NCBI GenBank assembly: GCA_016789295.1
Contig: JAEUQL010000243.1
Span: forward strand, 1-6,034
Source of the DNA: Blastocatellia bacterium
GTDB lineage: Bacteria; Acidobacteriota; Blastocatellia; Chloracidobacteriales; JADJPF01
Direction: 5' to 3'
Length of the DNA stretch: 6,034 nucleotides
Shown: in pieces, positions 1-5,315 of the stretch
Layout of the letters: every line of letters starts with the position of its first letter
How positions within the stretch are numbered: the first letter of the stretch is position 1
The notes under the pieces: generated by a model
Told to the model about the DNA's origin: nothing
The model's database searches: none
Seen by the model: the letters and a program-made list of their open reading frames with translations, nothing else
Program-made: the position numbers and the translations under genes

Positions 1-1294
1 CTATCTTCTGAAGCTCACTGGAGCTATTTTCTGAAGAGATAAGAGCTTTTATTGCGTCAAAAGAGCCTTTACGAATAGCACGTCCATCGATATCTACACC
101 TGACATTCGTGTTTGTGCAGAGAAAGGGAGAAAATGTGCTTCGTGCTTTGTGAGATCTCTACCACGCAGGCCATACTTTGTCTTTGCAAGTACTACGATA
201 GATCTGCCTTCTGGTGTCTCATCTGCAAGGCTTGAAAGCTGTGCAGCATCAGCAAGCTCTTTTTCAGAAATATCTGGTAAAGCAATAAACTCTGTAGCTT
301 GCCTGTTGCCAAGTGTGATAGTTCCTGTTTTGTCGAGCAGTAGCGTATTGACATCACCTGCCGCTTCCACAGCACGTCCACTCATTGCAAGAACATTGTG
401 CTGCAGTAATCTATCCATTCCAGCAATTCCTATAGTAGAAAGTAGCCCTCCAATAGTTGTTGGAATTAAGCAGACTAAAAGTGCTACTAGTACTGTGATT
501 GAAGGTGGAGAAGCTTTGTCAAAGCCTCCTGCTGCTTCTGCAGCAGCCACACTGTAAATAGAGTAAGGCAGAAGGGTGGCTACTGCTAAAAGAAAGATGA
601 TAGTTAAACCAGAAAGTAGAATTGTAAGAGCTATTTCATTTGGCGTCTTTTGTCTTTGCGCTCCTTCTACTAAAGAGATCATTTTATCAAGAAATGTTTC
701 TCCAGGATTTGATGTTATTCTGATTTTAAGCCAGTCAGAGATAACTTTAGTTCCACCTGTAACTGCAGATCGATCACCTCCAGATTCTCTAATTACCGGT
801 GCACTCTCTCCAGTAATCGCTGACTCATCAACCGATGCAACACCTTCTACTACTTCACCATCGCCAGGAATAAAATTACCTGCTTTGACTAGCACTAGAT
901 CACCTTTCCTGAGATTTGTGGCTGGAATGGTTTCTGTTTCTATATTTTCTATACCTTGACAGAAGTTGTTTAAGATTCTATTGGCAATAGTTTCAACTTT
1001 TGCCTTACGTAAAGTGTCTGCCTGGGCTTTGCCTCTACCTTCGGCCATAGCTTCTGCAAAGTTTGCAAAGACAACTGTAAACCAGAGCCAAAGTGTCACT
1101 TGTCCTGAGAAAAGAATGTCTGTTGTTGTGCTTGCTACAAGATCTCTAATCAACAGAACAGTAGTCAATAGGCTTCCTACTTCAACCACAAACATTACAG
1201 GGTTTTTAACCATTACTCGCGGATCTAGCTTTTTGAAAGCTTCTACGGCTGCAGTCTTTACTATTTCAGTGTTAAAAAGTGCTTTCTGTTTCAT
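1..1294 (-). CDS. kdpB: KdpB, catalytic P-type ATPase subunit of the K+-transporting Kdp complex (partial, C-terminus beyond window)
   Basis: Inner-membrane subunit that hydrolyses ATP to drive high-affinity K+ uptake through KdpA. The frame is open from ATG at 1294 to the window edge, giving 431 visible codons of an expected roughly 680-690. The start follows the kdpA stop by 10 nt, with AAAGGA overlapping that stop and 6 nt from the ATG. Visible landmarks are an N-terminal membrane segment (about 32-49), a second helix running into FANFAEAMAEGR, the actuator loop TGES at 161-164, the helix motif CLIPTTIGG, the phosphorylation loop DKTGTIT with D321 as phosphoacceptor, DETPEGRS at 358-365, F391 and K409 (RKGS) of the nucleotide-binding domain. 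From memory of E. coli KdpB (D307, F377, K395) every site is offset by exactly 14 residues, so the alignment is tight. S164 matches the E. coli inhibitory phosphoserine S162. No frameshift is seen. Identification is essentially certain. Confidence 0.98.
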   Translation of the reverse strand, partial: MKQKALFNTEIVKTAAVEAFKKLDPRVMVKNPVMFVVEVGSLLTTVLLIRDLVASTTTDILFSGQVTLWLWFTVVFANFAEAMAEGRGKAQADTLRKAKVETIANRILNNFCQGIENIETETIPATNLRKGDLVLVKAGNFIPGDGEVVEGVASVDESAITGESAPVIRESGGDRSAVTGGTKVISDWLKIRITSNPGETFLDKMISLVEGAQRQKTPNEIALTILLSGLTIIFLLAVATLLPYSIYSVAAAEAAGGFDKASPPSITVLVALLVCLIPTTIGGLLSTIGIAGMDRLLQHNVLAMSGRAVEAAGDVNTLLLDKTGTITLGNRQATEFIALPDISEKELADAAQLSSLADETPEGRSIVVLAKTKYGLRGRDLTKHEAHFLPFSAQTRMSGVDIDGRAIRKGSFDAIKALISSENSSSELQKI

Positions 1295-1304
1295 AGCTTT
1301 TCCT

Positions 1305-3065
1305 TTAGAAAAGTAGTCCATTCTGTACCAAAAAATGTTCAATAATTGGGCCAAGCGAAAGGACTGGAAAGAAGGTTAGTGCGCCAACAATCAATATGAT
1401 GCTGATAAGTAGCAGCACAAACAGAGGTGTATGCACAGGAAAAGTACCTGACGAAGGAGGAATATACTTTTTACTTGCAAGACTTCCAGCAATAGCCATC
1501 ATTGGAATAATCATCAGAAACCGCCCTATTAACATTGATAATGCTAATGTAATGTTATACCAAAGCGTATTAACAGTAACTCCAGCAAATGCAGAACCAT
1601 TATTTCCAGTGGCAGAGGTAAAAGCATAAACTATCTCTGAAAGCCCATGCGGGCCTCCATTATTTACTTTACTTGCTGAAAACTCTGCAACAGAAGACCA
1701 GGAAGAGAAGACAAGTATTATCACTGCAAATACTAAAGTGTAGAGCATTGCCATTTTTATCTCTTTTGCTTCTATCTTTTTTCCAAGATACTCTGGGGTT
1801 CTACCTACCATAAGACCGGCAATAAATACTGTAAGTAATACCATTACAAGCATTCCATAAAGCCCTGCCCCAACACCTCCAAAAATGATCTCTCCTAGCA
1901 TTATATTGAGTAGTAACACCATACCTCCAATAGGACTGTAAGAGTCGTGCATAGAATTTACTGCACCACAAGAAGCATCTGTTGTGGCAGTTGCAAAAAG
2001 TGCAGAATTAGCTATGCCAAAACGCACCTCTTTACCTTCCATATTTCCACCTGCTTGCGCTGCTTGGCCACCTTCCACCGATGTCTGTGACACATTGTGT
2101 TGTGAAAGTAGTGGATGTGGTTGTGATTCAAAGTAATAGACAGTAAAAAAACCTACAATAAAAAGAATAGACATGGTTGCAAATAGTGCCCAACCGTGCT
2201 TCTGGTTTTCTGTCATCTTTCCCAATGTATAAGTAAGTGCTGCAGGGATGAGAAGAATTGCAAGCATCTCGATAAAATTCGAGAGTGGAGTTGGGTTTTC
2301 AAAAGGGTGTGCAGAGTTTGCATTGAAAAATCCTCCGCCATTTGTACCTAACTGCTTGATGATCTCTTGTGAAGCAACAGGCCCTTGGGCAATAGTCTGT
2401 GTTGAAATAACCTCTGTTTGCCTATCTTCCATCTGCTGTGGTTCAATAAGTCTAACAGTAGTGTATGGTTTCAGGTTTTGCACGACTCCTTGAGACACCA
2501 GAAAGAGAGCACCTACTATACAGAGTGGCAAGAGAATGTAGAGCACCGACCGTGTCATATCTACCCAAAAATTACCCAAAGTTTCTACTTCTCTACGAGC
2601 TATGCCACGAATAAATGCAACAGCAAGTGCTAAGCCAGTTGCTGCAGACAAGAAGTTTTGTACTGCTAGCCCAGACATCTGTACAAGGTAGCTCATAGTA
2701 GACTCACCAGAATATGCTTGCCAGTTTGTGTTAGTGATAAAGCTAGTGGCTGTATTAAAAGCTAGGTCTGGTGCAACACGTGGCATCGACTGCGGGTTAA
2801 GCGGTAGGTATTGCTGAAAGCTTTGCAAGAGATAAAGAAATATCATACCTACAAGGTTGAAAAGAAGCATTGCGACGGTATATGTTGTCCATTTCTGTTC
2901 TTCCTTTTCATCTATTCTGCAAAGCTTGTAGAATAATCTTTCAACAGGAGAAAGGAACTTAAGTTCAGATGAATAGACTTTGGCCATGTAGATGCCAAGA
3001 GGTTTTGTCAACAGTAGCAGTAGAAGAAAGTAGAATAGAAATTGAAGTAGGCCATTGAAAGTCAT
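1305..3065 (-). CDS. kdpA: KdpA, potassium-binding and translocating subunit of the Kdp ATPase
   Basis: Polytopic inner-membrane protein of the K+ transporter superfamily that binds K+ from the periplasmic side and passes it to KdpB. It has 586 aa, slightly longer than the 557 aa of E. coli, with about ten hydrophobic helices. All four pore-loop signatures are intact: TNTNWQAYSGE at 111-121, TNGGGFFNANSAHPFENPT at 241-259, CGAVNSMHDS at 366-375 and GNNGSAFAG at 487-495. GRTPEYLGKKI (421-431) and the GPHG motif (471-474) are also typical. The ATG at 3065 shares its A with the TGA of the preceding small reading frame (TGATG), and AAGGA lies about 7 nt upstream, which supports this start and implies translational coupling. 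Ten bases separate the stop from kdpB. Full length, no missing signature, very secure. Confidence 0.99.
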   Translation of the reverse strand: MTFNGLLQFLFYFLLLLLLTKPLGIYMAKVYSSELKFLSPVERLFYKLCRIDEKEEQKWTTYTVAMLLFNLVGMIFLYLLQSFQQYLPLNPQSMPRVAPDLAFNTATSFITNTNWQAYSGESTMSYLVQMSGLAVQNFLSAATGLALAVAFIRGIARREVETLGNFWVDMTRSVLYILLPLCIVGALFLVSQGVVQNLKPYTTVRLIEPQQMEDRQTEVISTQTIAQGPVASQEIIKQLGTNGGGFFNANSAHPFENPTPLSNFIEMLAILLIPAALTYTLGKMTENQKHGWALFATMSILFIVGFFTVYYFESQPHPLLSQHNVSQTSVEGGQAAQAGGNMEGKEVRFGIANSALFATATTDASCGAVNSMHDSYSPIGGMVLLLNIMLGEIIFGGVGAGLYGMLVMVLLTVFIAGLMVGRTPEYLGKKIEAKEIKMAMLYTLVFAVIILVFSSWSSVAEFSASKVNNGGPHGLSEIVYAFTSATGNNGSAFAGVTVNTLWYNITLALSMLIGRFLMIIPMMAIAGSLASKKYIPPSSGTFPVHTPLFVLLLISIILIVGALTFFPVLSLGPIIEHFLVQNGLLF

Positions 3066-3127
3066 CAGTTTTTCCTTTTGTAGGTGACGAGTACTGTAAT
3101 GATTGTAAGGAATAGAACTAGCATCAT
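3065..3127 (-). CDS. Tiny single-helix membrane peptide coupled to kdpA (KdpF-like in size, not in sequence)
   Basis: A short frame reads MMLVLFLTIITVLVTYKRKN: 20 aa, about 15 hydrophobic residues, then a basic tail (KRK). The same frame extends upstream to an ATG at 3160, giving 31 aa and overlapping the end of the zinc-ribbon gene in another frame. I prefer the ATG pair at 3127/3124, because it begins right at the membrane segment and lies 13 nt after the previous stop. Neither start has a strong ribosome-binding site, so coupling to upstream translation is likely. Its TGA overlaps the kdpA ATG (TGATG), the hallmark of a translated coupling frame. It sits where kdpF normally lies, yet the better KdpF is further upstream. 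It could be a real Kdp accessory peptide, a decayed kdpF duplicate, or only a coupling device. The topology inferred from the basic tail is N-terminus outside, C-terminus in the cytoplasm. Confidence 0.5.
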   Translation of the reverse strand: MMLVLFLTIITVLVTYKRKN

Positions 3128-3140
3128 TTTTACTGTAGTT

Positions 3141-3557
3141 TCACTTTGAGATATTCTCATTTTCTGTTTCGAGCTTAGATTGAAGCTCAAATCTTCTAAC
3201 ACCTTCTTCAACCAGCGTGCCAAGTATTGCTCCAAAAATTACCAGCCCTACTGCTGTAGCATATATGCCATTGGTAGAACCTGAGTGTTCTTTGAGTACG
3301 AAGGCTATCAATCCAAGAAAAAGTCCAAGGGCGACTCCATAAGTAGTTCCTTGCCAATTCTCTAATCTTGTAACTTCTGATATACCTAATTTTTCCTGTA
3401 GTAGTGTTGTGCAATGGGTACAAACAATACCATCAAAATGATCTTCTTTATGGCATACATCACATCTACTTGGTGGTGATTCACGCTTTATACGAAACTC
3501 TAAAGGGAGTTGAGCGGATGTCTCAGAAAATCTAATCTTCAGAAGCTTGATCTTCAT
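3141..3557 (-). CDS. Unrecognised zinc-ribbon-like, two-helix membrane protein encoded inside the kdp operon
   Basis: Product of 138 aa from ATG 3557, chosen because GGAG sits 6 nt upstream. An in-frame ATG at 3569, one base after the kdpF stop, would add four residues, and a TTG at 3599 lies inside kdpF and looks unlikely. Residues 1-30 are basic and polar. Four cysteines (C32, C35, C46, C49) form CxxC-x10-CxxC, the pattern of a small zinc ribbon or rubredoxin-like knuckle. Two glycine-rich hydrophobic helices follow at about 72-88 and 97-115, joined by a short polar loop (KEHSGSTNG), then a charged tail (EEGVRRF, SKLETENE). Both ends are predicted cytoplasmic, which would place the metal site in the cytoplasm. 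I do not recognise the family. Its position between kdpF and kdpA, with gaps of 13 nt on each side, suggests a role tied to Kdp assembly, sensing or control. That role is inference only. Confidence 0.85.
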   Translation of the reverse strand: MKIKLLKIRFSETSAQLPLEFRIKRESPPSRCDVCHKEDHFDGIVCTHCTTLLQEKLGISEVTRLENWQGTTYGVALGLFLGLIAFVLKEHSGSTNGIYATAVGLVIFGAILGTLVEEGVRRFELQSKLETENENISK

Positions 3558-3570
3558 ACATTTCTCCATT

Positions 3571-3660
3571 TCAAAACTTTTCTGGTCGTACAAGTACAAT
3601 AGTCAAGTATATAAGTAACCCAACGGTTAGTAAGATAGCAAGTAAGTATTCAAAAGTCAT
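3571..3660 (-). CDS. kdpF: KdpF, small stabilising subunit of the Kdp ATPase
   Basis: A 29-aa peptide beginning MTFEYLLAILLTVGLL and ending LVRPEKF. It consists of one transmembrane helix with the C-terminal R-P-E-(K/R)-F signature that I associate with KdpF across many phyla. E. coli KdpF is also 29 aa and sits in the membrane against KdpA, where it stabilises the complex. The ATG at 3660 has GAGGA 6 nt upstream, inside and just after the stop of the preceding 27-aa frame (9-nt gap). Its stop lies 13 nt before the preferred start of the zinc-ribbon gene. It is unusual in not being directly adjacent to kdpA: about 500 nt and two other reading frames intervene. Too short for most gene finders, but the signature end and the context make it convincing. 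Confidence 0.93.
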   Translation of the reverse strand: MTFEYLLAILLTVGLLIYLTIVLVRPEKF

Positions 3661-3669
3661 AACATTTCC

Positions 3670-3753
3670 TCACAACTCATCACACATCTTGACATAGAGA
3701 ATTGCCAAAAAGAAAAAGCCAAAAATAATTAACAGAAATAAAATATCAAACAC
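3670..3753 (-). CDS. 27-aa membrane peptide with GTG start, directly upstream of kdpF
   Basis: The frame begins with GTG on the base after the porin TAA (TAAGTG) and ends in TGA 9 nt before kdpF. The product starts MFDILFLLIIFGFFFLAI and ends LYVKMCDEL: one strongly hydrophobic helix with a short polar tail holding a cysteine. AAGGAG at 3762-3767, within the last porin codons, lies 8 nt from the GTG, a good ribosome-binding site that supports this start. It is in the same frame as the porin, so stop readthrough would give a porin with a hydrophobic extension, which seems implausible biologically. From memory, small reading frames ending in a C-(D/E)-x-L pattern occur next to kdpF in other bacteria, sometimes with misleading transporter names. 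I could not check this. Function unknown; a Kdp-associated membrane peptide is the likeliest reading. Confidence 0.72.
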   Translation of the reverse strand: MFDILFLLIIFGFFFLAILYVKMCDEL

Positions 3754-5166
3754 TTACCATACTCCTTTTTTGCCACCAAACCACCAGACTAACCCAAGTG
3801 TTGCAGTATTCTGTTCCTTTTTAAGTAGACTGGGGTCATTAGTTAGAAAAAATGCTTTGTTGGAGAAATCACGCCTGTACTCAGCCCGCATCATAAAGCC
3901 GTTAGTTACTAAATAATCGAATGTTACTGTAGTCTCCTTGATGGCTTGATCAGCACCGCTAAAAAGACCTGCTCTATCACCGAAATACTCACCTCGCATT
4001 CCAATTGCAAACTTTGGGTTGAGTTGATAACGAAAGTATGCCGCTCCACCATAAACTACTGATGGAGGGGAAAAAGTTTGAAGGCGACTGACTACATAAT
4101 CGAGTTCACCGGCAACAGTCAGTTTGTCTGTTATATTCCAAGTTGCGTAGGCATCAAGTACATGAAATTTACCTCTTGGAGCAGGCTTGATAGCTGTTGT
4201 TGGAATACCTGGTTGTGTTGGTAAGGTTGGGAACGTTGGATTTGGGTTTGCTACTACGTCCTTACCTTCAATACCTCTATAATAGTTGAGGTTTAGGCTC
4301 ACCTTTGGTGTTGGCTTGATGTTTAAGATGAGTGCTTGAGACTTGAAACCATTAAAATCTTCACTCTGTTGTGTTCCATTTACAAGCCAATGAGTAAAAT
4401 TTACCTTGTCATTAAATGCATAATTAGATCGAAAACCGAAATGGTAATAAGGAAGAAAATTGAAAAAGAGAGAGCGTGAATAATTTATCTGGTCTTTTGT
4501 ATAATTGGTCTCTATGCCAAGCGAGCTTGCGAATTTTCCAAAATCTACTGTTAAGCCTTTTCCAAAAGGGAAGGCATATGTGCCATAGGCTTGGAAGATA
4601 TGCCTGAAAGTTTGTGGGCGTAGTTCATTACTTGCGCTACCTTGCAGTGTTTCTGTTGCTTGCCCAAACATTAAATCAAGCCTTCCACCAAATCTTTTTC
4701 CTTCGTTTACTTTAGGTAGTTTCTCAACAACTATTGAAGCTTGATTCAGGCTGAAGCTGTTTGATACTACATCATAAACACGTAGTAGGTTGGCACGACC
4801 AATAGGACGATTAAAGTTATATCCGTAGTAACCATCTATAGTCAGGTTAATAGTTGTATCGCGCAGAAGATCGAGGCTTTCTTTATCAATTGAGTCTAGA
4901 GGAGAGTTTTTTTCTTGACTGTCGTTTTGAGAAGTGGCTTTAAGAGTCTCTCTTGCTAGCATATCTGTAGCCAATCTCTTTTCAAGAATATTTAAGCGAT
5001 TCTCAAGCTCTAAAATCTTTTCAAACAGCAGTCTTTCTCTTTCTGTGAGGGCTGGTAAATTGGGGATCTCTTCAACTTCTGTTCTTTCAAGAGCTACTTC
5101 CTGAGCTTTTGTAGAAGATGAAGATAGAAAAACCAGAATTAGAAGAAAAATCAGTTTCTTTTTCAT
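3754..5166 (-). CDS. Outer-membrane beta-barrel porin of the BBP2/OmpL-like type, first gene of the kdp operon
   Basis: A 470-aa exported protein. Residues 1-21 form a signal peptide (MKKK, a hydrophobic core, then a likely cut after STKA). Residues about 38-66 (ALTERERLLFEKILELENRL and onward) form a heptad-like coiled coil, seen in porins that trimerise or contact peptidoglycan. From about residue 110 the sequence alternates polar and hydrophobic residues with many aromatics, beginning IDGYYGYNFNRP. That opening is characteristic of the putative beta-barrel porin-2 family (formerly DUF1597). The chain ends in a strand closing on an aromatic residue (WWFGGKKGVW), as expected for a BAM substrate. 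The ATG at 5166 has a purine-rich GAAAGGG 4 nt upstream. It is directly followed by the small kdp frames with no gap, so it is probably co-expressed with Kdp. Passage of K+ or other small solutes into the periplasm is inferred from context; specificity cannot be read from sequence. Confidence 0.9.
   Translation of the reverse strand: MKKKLIFLLILVFLSSSSTKAQEVALERTEVEEIPNLPALTERERLLFEKILELENRLNILEKRLATDMLARETLKATSQNDSQEKNSPLDSIDKESLDLLRDTTINLTIDGYYGYNFNRPIGRANLLRVYDVVSNSFSLNQASIVVEKLPKVNEGKRFGGRLDLMFGQATETLQGSASNELRPQTFRHIFQAYGTYAFPFGKGLTVDFGKFASSLGIETNYTKDQINYSRSLFFNFLPYYHFGFRSNYAFNDKVNFTHWLVNGTQQSEDFNGFKSQALILNIKPTPKVSLNLNYYRGIEGKDVVANPNPTFPTLPTQPGIPTTAIKPAPRGKFHVLDAYATWNITDKLTVAGELDYVVSRLQTFSPPSVVYGGAAYFRYQLNPKFAIGMRGEYFGDRAGLFSGADQAIKETTVTFDYLVTNGFMMRAEYRRDFSNKAFFLTNDPSLLKKEQNTATLGLVWWFGGKKGVW
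3762..3767 (-). promoter_or_regulatory. Ribosome-binding site for the GTG-started 27-aa peptide
   Basis: AAGGAG on the minus strand lies inside the final codons of the porin gene, 8 nt before the GTG at 3753. It is one of the strongest Shine-Dalgarno matches in the window. It is the main evidence that the GTG directly after the porin stop is a real start rather than chance. Confidence 0.7.
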
Positions 5167-5169
5167 AAT

Positions 5170-5244
5170 ACCCTTTCTGAAAAGGAACTTGTTGTCTTGT
5201 CAGAAGCTATCAGGTAGGAGATTAAGAAGTCATAAAGAAAGGGT
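5170..5244 (-). repeat. Inverted repeat able to pair with the porin Shine-Dalgarno sequence
   Basis: On the minus strand ACCCTTTCT (positions 5244-5236) is perfectly complementary to AGAAAGGGT (5178-5170), with 57 nt between the arms. The downstream arm is the purine-rich ribosome-binding site of the porin gene, four bases from its ATG. The same site can instead form a local hairpin, CCTTT-TCAG-AAAGG, at 5185-5172. Either pairing would hide the ribosome-binding site. The pairings are read directly from sequence; a regulatory role is inference, and pyrimidine/purine tracts of this kind can arise by chance. Confidence 0.4.
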
Positions 5245-5304
5245 TAAAATTTGCTGAAAGTTTGCAGAAGATGGTTTGTTTTCTTGTGGAAACAGCTTTT
5301 TAAC

Positions 5305-5314
5305 TAACTAGTTA
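5305..5314. repeat. Ten-base perfect palindrome just after the histidine kinase stop
   Basis: TAACTAGTTA is a perfect palindrome two bases past the kinase TGA, within a slightly longer imperfect one (TTAACTAGTTAGTTAA). It lacks a GC-rich stem and a following T-tract on either strand, so it is not a convincing terminator. It could be a binding site for a dimeric regulator of the downstream operon, or chance in AT-rich DNA. Confidence 0.25.
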
Positions 5315-5315
5315 A

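Larger units (their letters stand above)
5167..5315 (-). promoter_or_regulatory. Intergenic region and leader ahead of the porin-kdp operon
   Basis: These 149 nt between the histidine kinase stop and the porin ATG are the only non-coding stretch and are AT-rich. They should contain any operon-specific promoter, but I see no strong sigma-70 box pair. A weak candidate -10 is TAATCT on the minus strand, without a good -35. No sigma-54 (-24/-12) element is visible on the minus strand. No rho-independent terminator for the kinase gene is evident either, so readthrough from the kinase into the kdp operon is possible. Two inverted-repeat structures near the porin start are listed separately. Confidence 0.5.

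Noticed and set aside
150..1316. Plus-strand open frames at 150-557, 576-959 and 966-1316
   Set aside because: They are antisense to kdpB and the start of the kdpB-kdpA junction, have low-complexity Ser/Ala/Thr-rich products with no domain, and the minus-strand frame encodes a highly conserved protein throughout.
1396..2633. Plus-strand open frames antisense to kdpA (1396-1629, 2248-2493, 2418-2633)
   Set aside because: All lie opposite conserved KdpA codons and show no recognisable protein features.
3208..3423. Minus-strand 71-aa frame inside the zinc-ribbon gene
   Set aside because: It is an alternate frame of the 138-aa gene, which has the better ribosome-binding site, cysteine motif and membrane helices.
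3558..3599. Upstream TTG start (3599) extending the zinc-ribbon protein to 152 aa
   Set aside because: It lies within kdpF and uses a rarer start, while ATG 3557 has GGAG at proper spacing just after the kdpF stop.
5251..5267. Sigma-54-like TTGCTGAAAGTTTGCA on the plus strand and the imperfect CTG-AAA/TTT-CAG palindrome
   Set aside because: The -24 GG is missing and the orientation points away from the kdp operon; the palindrome is short and imperfect, so it is likely chance.
5167..5315. A c-di-AMP (ydaO-type) riboswitch in the leader, as found upstream of some K+ transporters
   Set aside because: None of the conserved core segments could be recognised and the leader is AT-rich with little compact structure.
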